Under the pieces are notes generated by a model. It was given only the letters and a program-made list of their open reading frames with translations, did no database searches and was not told the origin of the DNA. Below, in pieces: positions 11,001-22,426 of a stretch of 64,000 bases of DNA. The translations under genes and the position numbers were made by a program. Source of the stretch: Thinopyrum elongatum (Eukaryota > Streptophyta > Magnoliopsida > Poales > Poaceae); the NCBI GenBank assembly GCA_011799875.1, contig CM022303.1:281686850-281750849 (forward strand). The letters are read 5' to 3'. Positions within the stretch are counted from its first letter, which is position 1. The number at the start of each line of letters is the position of its first letter.

Positions 11001-12196
11001 TCGGGTGAGCTGAGGGATTGGCGAGGCAATGCGCTAGCGAGTGATGCGAGGGGCTAGGCGAGGTCTACGCGACGCGGCGAGCTCAACGGACTCGGTTGTG
11101 AGGCCATTTGGTCGCCGGATTGACGCCGACGATGAGCAATGGCGGAGGCAGGGGCTCGGCCTCGGTGAAGCAGCAGCTAGGGATGGCTAGAGGAGGCAGG
11201 GGAGGGTGCGTCATGCGCAGGAGCTCACCGGGGGAGCGTGGGGACTGGGCAGTGGGCTCGGGGTGGACCGGTGGCATAGATCGCCAGCGAGGATGATGCG
11301 GTGGCCGAGGCGGAGGCGAGGAAGAATGCGGCGTCGTGAGGGGCTTCTGGGCTCAATCCGGCAGCGTAGTCGAAGCAGAGGACCACGGCGGTGCGGCTGG
11401 GCTCGGCGGTGAGGTGAACGGGCGACGGTGGCCGCGGCTATGGCGAACAGCGGCGAGGGTGGCGCTCGGGCATCCGCCCGAACCGAAACAGAGAGGGGGG
11501 CGAGGGGGGGAATGGTGGCTAGGGTTCACCAGGGGGTACGGGGAGTTGCTCTTATCCTCCCCGGCGAGCGCGGCGTGCTGTCGACCGCGCGGAGGGGGGG
11601 CGGGCTGCGCGCGTGAGGTGCTCCACAGCGAGGCGAGGGTGAGCAGTGAGAGGTGGGGGAAGACGTGGGGTGGGCTGGGCCGGCGCTGTAGAAGTAGGCC
11701 TGAGTGCACGGTAGCTTTAGGCCTTTTCTCTTTTCTCTTTTCTCTTATTTCTGTTTCTGTTTCTGTTTTCTTTTCTTATTTTTGTTTTGTCTTTTCTTCT
11801 TAAACCAAATGACTTTTATAAAATATGGAACTTGCCCATATAATAGCAGTGCAATATTTAACATTGATATAAAAAGGTTTTGAGTCCAAATGTTTCCACA
11901 TGGATTTTATTTAAACAAAAAGGTATTAATTTAATTCTGTTTTGTTGCTGTTATAGTCAATTAAGTAATTTAGTGAATGTTGGTTATAATTTTAGAATTG
12001 CCTCTGACTTATTTGCTATTTAATGAACATTTTAGATTCTGATTTGAACAACTTTTATTTTCCACTTTGAATTTAATTGAAGTTTGAATTAGAAGTTGAA
12101 ATGCAATATGATGCAAATGATGATTATGCACTGTTAATCTAGCTGACTTGTCATTATCAAAAGTGATTACTGTGGCTAATGACATGGGGTGTTACA
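8081..12196 (-). repeat. 3' LTR of element F (left copy)
   Basis: On the plus strand it runs TATGGCGCCCCC...GGGGTGTTACA, so on the coding strand it starts TGTAACACCCC and ends GGGGGCGCCATA. The expected terminal CA is mutated to TA; the other LTR has TGTGGCG here. Length 4,116 bp. A GC-rich block at about 10,670-11,700 gives chance ORFs on both strands. It is followed by C/T-rich sequence and AT-rich U3-like sequence containing ttttataaaat (about 11814-11824). Confidence 0.95.
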
Positions 12197-12216
12197 ATTC
12201 TCCTCATCTATCAAGA
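12197..12216 (-). other. Polypurine tract of element F
   Basis: Directly inside the left LTR, the minus strand reads GATAGATGAGGAGAAT, the purine-rich primer site for plus-strand DNA synthesis. Confidence 0.7.
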
Positions 12217-12259
12217 ATTCTCGTCCCGAGAATTAAGAGGAAGACAGAAAGAAAGCGGG

Positions 12260-15200
12260 TTATTCTTCACGATGACGATCCTCGCGTTCCCAAGTGGCTT
12301 CATCTTCAGAATGATTCGACCACTGAACCTTGAGGAATTTGACTGACTTTTGACGAGTCCGGCGATCAGCTTGATCAAGAATACGGATGGGATATTCTGG
12401 ATAAGACAGATCTTCCTGCAATTCAAGCATTTCATGATCCACCGCTCGGATAGGATCCTTGAAGCAGCGACGGAGTTGGGATACATGAAAGACATCATGC
12501 ACTTGAGAAAGATTTGGCGGCAATTGCAACTGATATGCCACTTCTCCTCGACGGGCAAGAATACGGAACGGGCCAATGTAGCGAGGAGCTAACTTGCCCT
12601 TGATTCCGAATCGATGAGTGCCTTTCAACGGAGTGACGCAAAGGTAAGCTTGCTCGCCAGGCTGATAGACCATTTCCTGGTGCTTCCGGTCATAGTTGCT
12701 CTTCTGACGAGACTGAGCAGTTTTTAGATGTTCACGGACAATGCGGACTTGTTCTTCAGCTTGCTGAACAATGTCCGGTCAAACGAGTGATCGTTCCCCA
12801 GTTTCTGACCAATTCAGAGGGGTTCGACACTTACGTCCGTATAGAACTTCAAACGGTGCCATCTTCAAACTATCTTGATAGCTATTGTTGTAAGAGAATT
12901 TGGCATACGAGAGAGATTCCTCCCACTTCTTACCGAAGGAGATGACGCAAGCTCGAAGCATATCTTCGAGCACTTGATTAACTCGTTCGACTTGACCCTG
13001 TGACTGAGGGTGAAAAGCGGTACTGAACGACAGGTGAGTTCCCATAGCTTCTTGGAAACTATTCCAGAATCTGGAGGTAAAGAGGCTGCCATGATCCGAA
13101 CTGATCTCCAACGGAACACCGTGGAGTGACACAATTCGGGAAACATACAAGTCTGCTAACTGACTAGCAGTGATTGTCTGCTTAACTGGCAGAAAGTGAG
13201 CAACCTTTGAGAATCGGTCAATGACGACAAAAATAGCATCATGACCCTTCTGAGATCTGGGAAAACCAATAATGAAATCCATTTGGACTTTGTCCCATTT
13301 CCATTCAGGAATATCAAGTGGTTGCAGAGTTCTAGCAGGCCTTTGATGTTCTGCTTTAATGCGGCGGCAAACGTCACACTCAGAAACATAACAAGCAATG
13401 TCTCGCTTCATATTAGGCCACCAGTATCTCTGATAAATGTCACCGTACATCTTTGTGCTACGAGGATGAATGGACAGAGGAGTGTCATGAGCTTCTTTCA
13501 TAACGTGTTCCCTCTCATCCTTGAATTTGGGTACGAAGAGACGGCGTTGGAAGAATAGGATCCCATCCTTATCAAGATGGAATTCCGACGGCTTTCCTTT
13601 TTTGAGTTATCGCTTAATCCTTTCAACTTCAGAGTCATACCGTTGCATAGTCTTAATGATGTGTTCTAAATCTGGTTCAACAACCAAGGTATTGAGATAA
13701 CCCTGTGGAACAATATGGAGGTTCAATTTGCAAAGCTCTTCATGGAGAAGAGGTTGCATTTCCTGAACCATATGGTTGCTGCAATAAGCCTTGCGACTCA
13801 AAGCATCGGCCATTACATTAGCCTTGCCAGGGGTATATGAGATATTCATATCATAATTGGCAATTGTCTCGAGCCATCTTTGTTGACGAAGGTTCAGATC
13901 TGGTTGAGTATATAGATACTTCAAACTTTGATGATCCGTGTATATCTCGCAACGGTTACCGAGAAGGTAATGTCGCCATAGCTTCAGGGCATAAATAACC
14001 GCAGAAAGTTCAAGATCATGCACTGGATAATTTTCTTCATGAGGACGCAATTGTCGAGAGGCATAAGCAATCACTTTGCGCTCTTGCATTAGGACACAGC
14101 CTAATCCTTGACAAGATGCATCATAGTATATCATGAAATCCTTTTGGGAATCCGGGGGTGCTAGCACTGGGGCAGATGTTAACTTATCTTTTAGTGTCTG
14201 AAAGCTTTCTTGACATTTTTCTGTCCACTCAAATTTAACACCTTTGTGGAGCAGATTCGTCAATGGTTTTGCAATCTTGGAAAAGTTCTCAACGAATCGA
14301 CGGCAATAACTAGCGAGTCCGAGAAAACTTCTGACTTGCTTAACATTCTTCGGGGGAGTCCAGTCAAGAATGGCTTGAACTCATTCCGGGTTAACAGCAA
14401 TTCCATCCTTGGAAATCACATGACCAAGATAGGTCACTTCAGATAACCAGAATTCACACTTAGAGTACTTGGCGTAAAGCTGGTGTTCTCGAAGCTTCTC
14501 CAATACAAGCCGAAGATGTTCAGCATGTTCTTCTTCATTCTTGGAATATATAAGGATATCATCTAAATAAACCACGACGAATTTGTCGAGGTAATCCATG
14601 AAGATATAGTTCATTAACCGGGAGAAGGTTGCTGGAGCATTTGTTAAGCCAAATGACATAACGGTGTACTCATAAGAGCCATATCGAGTAACAAAGGCAG
14701 TCTTCGGAATATCCTCTTCGCGAACACGGATCTGATGATAACCCAACCTCAAGTCGAGTTTTGAGAAGACAGAGGATCCAGCAAGCTGATCATAAAGATC
14801 ATTGATCCGGGGGAGTGGGTATTTATTCTGGATTGTGGCTCGGTTAATGGGCCGGTAATCCTAAACCAATCGGTTAGTTCCATCCTTCTTCCTAACGAAG
14901 ACTGAAGGTGCTCCCCAAGCAGAGGAACTGGGGCGGATGAAACCTTTCTTAAGTGACTTGTCGATTTCTTCCTTAAGCTCGAGAAGGTGGTGCGGAGGCA
15001 TCTTATAAGGACGCTTCGCAATAGGGGTAGTGCCAGGCTTCAAGTCGATGACGAACTCGACAGCCCTAACCGGGGGTATTCCTGGAAGTTCTTCTGGAAA
15101 AACGTCCAGAAAATCTCGAACGACAGGAACGTTCTCGATCCCTTCCAGAGGTGAGGCGTTCAAAGCATTCAGAGCATATATCTGAGCTTCAGCATCCTGT

Positions 15201-16645
15201 GTAATGCGGGTGGTATAATTCACTATCTCGTCGGAGGGGTGAAGAAGTTGGACGACTTTAGTGGCACAATTGATCGAAGCAATGTGAGCTTTCAACCAAT
15301 CCATTCCGAGTATGAGGTCTATGGTGGAAGACTTCAAGACGATGTGTGAGGCAAGGAATTCCAACCCTTTAATTTCGACGGTTACATCAGGTGCTATCAC
15401 GTCAGCATGACAATGACCTCCGGGAGTTTTAACGACTAACGGAGTATGCATCTTCTCATATCGAATGCCATGCATGAATGCAAATTTTCCAGAGATGAAT
15501 GAATGTGATGCTCCTAAATCAAATAAAACAGAAGCAGGTACTGAGTTAACGAGAAGGGTACCCATCACAGTAGCAGGTTGATCCTGGACTTCTTCAATAT
15601 CAATGTTGTAAGCGTGTCCACGACCATGTGCAGCAGACCCAGTATTATAGTTGCGGGCCTGATTGTTGCCACAACCATTGCCACGGCCAGTACAAGGAAA
15701 AGCCAACTGATTCTGAGTCTGGAGACAGTCCTTAGCAAGGTGACCTGGTTTGCGGCACTTAAAGCACAAACCATCTTCAGGACGAAGAGGAGCATTGTGT
15801 GGAACAGCTTGAGCTCTTGGCTGTCTCGGTGGTGGAGGAGGCAGACGTGGTGCAGTATAGTTGTTCTTTGGCGCAGGGGCATTTGGACGGAACACGTTGT
15901 TGGGAATCCAGACTCGACGCTTCTGTGCTGAGCCCGAAGATGAGCCAGCATCACGATAGCGCTTCTGCGAGTCCTTATGCTTCATCTGAGCGGTCTCAAC
16001 CAGAATAGCCTTGTTCACAAGAGTAGAAAAGTCATTGAAGTCTTGAGCAGCAAGGGCAAGCTCGAGGTCTGGGTGGAACTTCTCTTATCTATGAGCATCC
16101 GTGGCGATGTCTTCTTCAGCATAGCGGGAGAGGTCAAGAAATTCCCGCTGATAAGCTTCGATAGTCTTGTTGCCCTGAGTGAGGTTGCAAAACTGGGTCT
16201 TCATCCGGTCCATATATCCCTGAGGAATATATCGGGCACGAAAAGCAGCCTGGAACTCAGGCCAGGTAACTACTGTTCCAGCAGGCAGTGTACGCTTGTG
16301 TGTGTCCCACCATTGAGCAGCGGGCCCCTTTAAGAAAAAGGACGCGAAGGTGACAAAGTTGGCAGGGGAGACATTAGCAGACTCCATCTCATGAGTGATG
16401 TCGTGAATCCAGTCATCAGCATCCAGTGGCTTGTTAGAGTTGCAGAAGTGAGTGGGGTTAAGTCGCATAAACTCCGGCAGAGTTATTGAAGGAGGGTTCT
16501 GGTTCTGGTTGTTCTGATGCGGAAACTAAGCCATGATCCCAGTCATGAACTGACGGTTGAGCTCGAATTGTTGCATCATAGCTGCCATATAGTCTGGCGG
16601 TGGTGGGCGTTCAGGGGCACGACCACGACCGCCTGGTCTAACCAT
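12260..16645 (-). pseudogene. gag-pol polyprotein of element F, nonsense-interrupted
   Basis: A single frame of 1,462 codons from ATG 16645 to a TAA at 12260. The gag domain runs to about 15,800, with a CCHC zinc knuckle (CX2CX4HX4C) at 15766-15725. Protease motif DLGAS is near 15520. Reverse transcriptase follows, with YLDD at 14569-14558 and [14 protein letters not shown] upstream. RNase H lies within 14263-13700 ([13 protein letters not shown]). The integrase has a zinc-binding H/C region, core residues DFIIGFP, SSDHGSLF and GQVERVNQ, and a chromodomain lies near 12,400-12,265. Internal stops are at 16526 (TAG), 16085 (TAA), 14861 (TAG), 14381 (TGA), 13607 (TAA) and 12779 (TGA). All segments stay in the same frame, so there are no net frameshifts. 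Five stops look like Gln or Arg codons hit by C-to-T. As it stands it cannot make a full polyprotein. Confidence 0.95.
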
Positions 16646-16894
16646 CCTGCTAAGTATCAACAGGGGGTAATTTAGTGAAAGCAATTGCGAGTGTTTAGTG
16701 ACAAGCATGATGTAACTCGACAACAATTAAGCAGTGTAACAGATACATAACAGTAGTCAATTAAGACATACAGATCCATACACAGAGTCAGGTACATGCG
16801 GACAGCATAACGGCACAAATTTAGAACTAGACATACTAGGCGGCGCGCAGGCACGCGGTAAGGAAATACACAACGAGACATAGCAAAGGCTACA

Positions 16895-17662
16895 TCAACA
16901 TCGGGGAAAACCACTGAAACGGGGTAACTGCGAGTGCGGACGACGAATGGCCATCGCGGAAGGGTCCTGCGCTCCATGTGCACTCTGATGCAGAACCCGG
17001 TCTCGAGCTGTAAGAGGTCCACGTGCAGGTGTGTGACCTCCAACAGCAGGCCAATCAATACCAGCATACATCTGAGTCCTGCGCGGGTAAAGGATGTGCT
17101 CCGGATGTATCCCTGCACGAACAGTGGGTAGCAACTACGTCATAGCATCGTAGAGACGTGCTTGAGTGGCAACCAACTCGACGGCAAGAGCCCGAATAGT
17201 GCGATCCAGAGCCTGAGTGCACTGAATCAGAACGCGCGGGTCATAGCGACGAGGCTCGTACGGGGCACAGATAGATGTGTAGTATCCAGTAGCATCTCCA
17301 GCAGGGGCATAAGGAATGTATCGGAACTTAGAGGCATCCAAGATATCGCTGAACTCTCCTCGGAGACATACGATAGCAGAGTAGGCGGCATCATGGACTG
17401 CCATCTCAATCATCACGCTGATACCGTGGAAAAGGTGCAGCTCAGTGTCTGAGTCATCTTGCTGATCATAGATACGAACATCAGCATGGTACTGCTCCTG
17501 GTTGAACTCGCGGCAATCCTCGTAGACCATGTACTCGGGGTACCAGCGGTAGCCAAGTCTGGTCTGGAGGGCGATCAGGACAGCTGGAAACCCAGGGGCA
17601 TCACGAGCCCAAGTGCGAAGCACAAGCTGTGTTGTAGGACGTGGTGGAAACAAACGATCCAT
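16895..17662 (-). pseudogene. Extra leader ORF upstream of gag in element F
   Basis: Between the 5' LTR/PBS and gag, the minus strand carries an open frame from ATG 17662 (MDRLFPPRPTTQLVLRTW) through 175 codons to TAG 17137-17135, then 79 more codons in the same frame to a TGA near 16895. The product is globular-looking, with aromatic clusters (LGYRWYPEYMVYEDCREF). It lacks zinc knuckles and shows no protease, polymerase or gag motif. The ATG directly follows a strong 3'-splice-like sequence (tttcctctgtttcag), so a leader intron is possible. An open frame also continues upstream to 17737. I do not recognise a family. Extra sense ORFs are reported in some plant LTR elements, but this one is unnamed to me. 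The internal TAG is probably decay (CAG to TAG). Confidence 0.6.
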
Positions 17663-18036
17663 CTGAAACAGAGGAAATTCAGGTTTGTCAAACGACAATG
17701 AGAAGTTTAACACAACTCGGAGAGAAAGGTTAAACAAAATAATGGAAAGGAAAATGATTATCAGACTAATCAGATCAATGGTAAGGAAGTAAGCACAGAT
17801 ATCCAGCTCTCCGGGTAGACGGGATTTACGAGATCCTAAGTGTCGGCGTTAGTAAATTCATTTAACCAAAATAGAAGAGAGATCAGAGTCCCAGAGTATA
17901 GACGAGGAATAAAAGATCCTAATACCACCCAGTTGGCGACGTGGGCCCGTAAGCCACACAGCCAAGTTAGTAAATTAGTTTTTCGATGTCTAGACTCAAC
18001 TTCGACCAAGGAATTTGGAAGGGGGCTTCCTACAGG

Positions 18037-18054
18037 CAGTCGACTCTGATACCA
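18037..18054 (-). other. Primer-binding site of element F (tRNA-Met type)
   Basis: On the minus strand, TGGTATCAGAGTCGACTG begins a few bases after the 5' LTR. The first 11 bases match the complement of the plant initiator tRNA-Met 3' end. Confidence 0.85.
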
Positions 18055-18057
18055 ACT

Positions 18058-21000
18058 TGTGGCGCCCCCGACTCAATCATGCACTAATCATACACGCAAA
18101 CATGCACGATCAAGCACAGGGACTCACGGGAAGATATCACAACACAACTCTAACACAAATAAACGGAGATCCACAATATTACAGACCAGGGATCACGAGG
18201 ATCCGAATACATAAGTCAGTCATACAAATATTATCTGGGTACAGACATAGTTAGACAAGGTTTTGCCTTAAGAAGGCTAGCACAAACAACGACTCTAGAT
18301 CGAAAGCCGAAGGCCTCCTGCCTGGGAGCCTCCGAACCTACTCCTGGTCGGCTGGCTCGATCTAGTAGTACGTGCCGTCTGGACCCTCCTGGCAGTATGC
18401 TCCTGCGGGGACATCTGGCTCCGGGGCTCCATCGTCTGATGTATCATCAAAGTGGGTATGGGGAAAAAAGAAGTAACCAAGCAACCGTGAGTACTCATCC
18501 AAAGTACTCAGCAAGCAAGGATCTACACTACATATGCAACATTATCAAAGGGGAAAGGCTGTATATGTGGACTGGGCTGCAGAAATGCCAGAATAGAGAG
18601 AAGGCCTAGTCCTATCGAAGACTAGCATCTTCAAACATCTTCACGAGCCACCATCTTGCAGTAATAGAAGAGAGTAGAATAGCATTTTATTAAGCAAACA
18701 TGTTGAAGCAAAGCCTAGAGATCCTTCCTCGACTCCCTGCGAGAAAGCGATCCCGAAGCTTCAATTAAGTAACAAGTATCCAGTTCAAGTAGTAGATCGG
18801 GATACACAAACTGAGTGTCCTTTACCGTAGGACCGACTATCGATAGATTATTCTTCCCTGCAGAGGTGCACTACTGTTACCCAACATGCTCGATCACCTC
18901 TGGCCGGACACACTTGCTGGGTAATGCCCGGCCTTGGGAGATCAACACGAAGCAGCGCCCTACCTAGGCTCAGCAGAGAGGTCAGCACGCCGGACTAACC
19001 TATGCACCCAGAGGTCTTGGGCCATCGCCCTGGGCACCCTGCGCATTGCGAGACTGGCCGGGGAGCAGGCATGACACTGAACTCGTCAGTGAAGTATCCA
19101 GCCCAACCCCAACAATCAGCCCGCACGGTGAACTGTGACGTCTGATAAGCTTTCGGGAGAAACGTACGATGTAGAGGGCCCCATAACCATTATCCCGCGT
19201 GGTGGTAGTGCGTAAAGGGCATGATGACCCACTCAGATCAAACACCCAGATCCAATAGGCTCATTTAGTAACACGCGGAGACAATCAGAGTCTCTGAAGC
19301 TCCGCCACAATATCACACTCGAGTGCCCTTCCGGCACACCCGACATCATAGATCCCCTGCGGGTACCCATCAGGGTCAACCCGCCTGTAACAAAGGTCAA
19401 AGTAACCATGTGGTCATAAGATCAAGGGGGAAACCCCGAGGAATCACCCTCGGTGGATTCCACTCGATGAAATCATCAGGGTGAACGTATGAGGCATCAC
19501 CCTCGAGGTTCACACTAAGGGGTTGCACGACAGAGTCGTATCGGAAGTGGAGAAGGAGGAATCACCCTCGATGACCACGACCGAACAGCTACACTGTAGA
19601 GTATTCATCAGGTGTGCATTACGAGGTATCACCCTCGGCACTCGATAGTAACTATGCAGAGTCATACAACTAAGGGGGTGAGGTGATGTGTCGGTCTCTG
19701 GTCGTCGATCACGTTGATCGAGTAGTCGATGATCAAGCAGGGGCAACAAGGGTAAGGTGGTAGGGGTCTCTGATGGTTCACTACCAACCTATACTAAGCG
19801 GCTTAACATAGGCAGGTAAGGTAACAATAAATAGGTTACAAAAGCAGGCTATGCATCAGAATAGGAGCAAACATTAATAGTAGCAAAATCTAATGCAAGC
19901 AGGAGAAATGGAATGGGCGATATCTGGATGCTCAAGGGGGGGGGGGCTTGCCTGGTTGCTCTGGCAAGAAAGAGGGGTCGTCAACGGGCTGCTCATCTGT
20001 AGCGTAGTCGTACCCCGCTGCAACAGCGTCGGTCTCGGCGTCTATCAAGAGAGAAGGAGGGGGAGAGAAACAGTAAATTCACGGCAAAAATGCAAAGAAT
20101 ATGTATGACATGCCTAAATGCTATGCAGAGGTGTTCTACTGCCTAACTAAATGAGTTAGTCAATTTAGGAATTTATTCGGATTTATTTAATTAAAGTTAA
20201 GCACTATTCATTTATTGAAATCGGTCTAAAAGTTCCATGTTCATCTAGCCAGAGGCATCTGACAGGAATACGGAGGGCGTATGCAGATTCGTATCAAAAT
20301 TCTGAGCAACTTTCATATATAAATTATTTTCATCGGAGTTACGGATTATTTTATATGATTTTCTAAAGTTTTAATCATTTTCTGAATTTATTTAATCCAT
20401 TTAATCCAACATTACCCAGAATAGTGTATGATGATGCAAGCATGACATCAGAGTGACGTCAGCAAGTCAACAGGGGCTGATCGGAGTCAAACCTGACAGG
20501 TGTGTCCAGTGGGACCCACATGTCAGCCTCTGGTTAGTTTAAAGAGAGTTAATTTAACTAAATAGGATTAATTAGTGTGTGGGGCCTACTGTCAGTGAGT
20601 GTTTAGTAATCTAATTAACTAACTAATTATCTATTTATTTTAAACAGTTTATTGGAATGGGGCCCGCATGTCATAGACACAGGGGCGACCACGTCAGCGC
20701 TGACCGAGGTCAATGGGGCCCAGTGGGGCCCCTGGTCAGTGGCACGGGGCGGGGCCCGTGGTGCCAAGTGGCAGCCACGTCGGCACCCCCCATCGGAGTG
20801 CGCCGGCGAGCCCGAGCGCGGCGTCGAGCCCGGCGAGCTCGGGATTTGGCTAGGGTGCACTGTTTCGGGCGATTCTCTTGCGTTCGAAAGCTGAGCTCGA
20901 GCCGCGTCAATCTGTGCTAATGGCTGGAGCTGGGGTGGCCGAAAACGAGCGGCACGACCACATCGGCGGCGATGGTGTTCGGGTGAGCTGTGGGATTGGC

Positions 21001-22162
21001 GAGGCAATGCGGTAGCGAGTGATGCGAGGGGCGAGGCGAGGTCTACGCGACGCGGCGAGCTCAATGGACTCGGTTGCGAGGCCATTTGGTCGCCGGATCG
21101 ACGCTGACGACGAGCAATGGCGGAGGCAGGGGCTCGGCCTCGGCGGAGCAGCAGCTAGGGATGGCTAGAGGAGGCAGGGAAGGGTGCGTCAAGCGCAGGA
21201 GCTCACCGGGGGAGCGTGGGGACTGGGCAGTGGGCTCGGGGTGGACCGGTGGCGTAGATCGCCGGCGAGGTCGATGCGGTGGCCGAGGCGGAGGCGAGGA
21301 AGAATGCGGTGTCGTGAGGGGCTTCCGGGCTCAATCCGGTAGCGTAGTCGAAATAGAGGACCACGACGGTGCGGCCGGGCTTGGGGGTGAGGTGAACGGG
21401 CGACGGTGGCCGCGGCTATGGTGAACGGTGGCGAGGGTGGCGCTCGGGCATCCGCTCGAACCGAACCGGAGAGGGGGCGAGGGGGGGAATGGTGGTTAGG
21501 GTTCGCCAGGGGGTGCGGGGAGTTGCTCTTATCCTCCCCGGCGAGCACGGCGCGCTGTCGACCGCGTGGAGGGGGGGGCGGGCTACGCGCGTGAGGTGCT
21601 CGACAGCGAGGCGAGGGTGAGCAGTGAGAGGTGGGGGAAGACGTGGGGTGGGCTGTGCCTTCGCTGTAGAAGTAGGCCTGAGTGCACAGTAGCTTTAGGC
21701 CTTTTCTCTTTTCTCTTATTTTCTGTTTTTGTTTTCTTTTCTTATTTCTATTTTGTCTTTTCTTCTTAAACCAAATGACTTTTATAAAATATGGAACTTG
21801 CCCATATAATAGCAGTGCAATATTTAACATTGATATAAAAAGGTTTTGAGTCCAAATGTTTCCACATGGATTTTATTTAAACAAAAAGGTATTAATTTAA
21901 TTATGTTTTGTTGCTGTTAGAGTCAATTAAGTAATTTAGTGAATGTTGGTTATAATTTTAGAATTGCCTCTGACTTATTTGCTATTTAATGAACATTTTA
22001 GATTCTGATTTGAATAACTTTTATTTTCCGCTTTGAATTTAATTGAAGTTTGAATTTGAAGTTGAAATGCAATATGATGCAAATGATGATTATGCACTGT
22101 TAATCTAGATGACTTGTCATTATCAAAAGTGATTACAGTGGCTAATGACATGGGGTGTTAAA
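18058..22162 (-). repeat. 5' LTR of element F (right copy)
   Basis: Plus-strand ends are TGTGGCGCCCCC and GGGGTGTTAAA; the expected ACA end has become AAA. Length 4,105 bp. It has the same inner organisation as the left LTR, including a GC-rich block at about 20,650-21,690. ORFs in that block appear in both LTRs with changes and are not treated as genes. Confidence 0.95.
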
Positions 22163-22426
22163 AAAGCAGAAGAATCGTTTGCGATGCACACAATCGTTCA
22201 AAGTGAATGGTGTCCGGCGGCACCGCGCGCAAAGTTTCCCTCCACATTTCAAAATTTTTGGCCTACCGCTGAAATATCTACCCCCGCGCCCCCCTCCCCA
22301 CCCCCTTTTCTCGCCGACCACCAGTCACATTTCCCCTGTTTCCTCCTTCCTTCCTTCCGAAGCTATAGCCGCTTCCTCGCTTGCTTCCTCGCTCTCGCCG
22401 TCTCGCATCCTACCGTCGGGGTCGCC

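Larger units (their letters stand above)
8081..22162 (-). mobile_element. Element F: chromovirus Gypsy retrotransposon with 4.1-kb LTRs
   Basis: A complete but decayed element on the minus strand: 5' LTR at 18058-22162, tRNA-Met PBS, extra leader ORF, gag, protease, reverse transcriptase, RNase H, integrase and chromodomain in one frame, polypurine tract, and 3' LTR at 8081-12196. It is flanked by AAAGC on both sides. Total 14,082 bp, of which about 8.2 kb is LTR. The C-terminal chromodomain makes it a chromovirus; gag and pol style suggest the Tekay/Del clade. It sits in the CACTA region between the 7128 gene remnant and the GRF gene. A hand comparison of about the first 255 bp of the two LTRs gave six substitutions, implying a fairly recent insertion. 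Confidence 0.95.

Noticed and set aside
11711..11800. tttctcttttctcttatttctg run as a functional microsatellite
   Set aside because: Simple pyrimidine-rich stretch inside both LTRs of F; no evidence of function.
13241..13558. Plus-strand ORFs over element F pol
   Set aside because: Antisense shadows of the integrase region.
20627..21830. Long ORFs in the GC-rich part of element F's right LTR
   Set aside because: Located inside an LTR, with altered counterparts at 10,670-11,710 in the other LTR; no domain, composition-driven.
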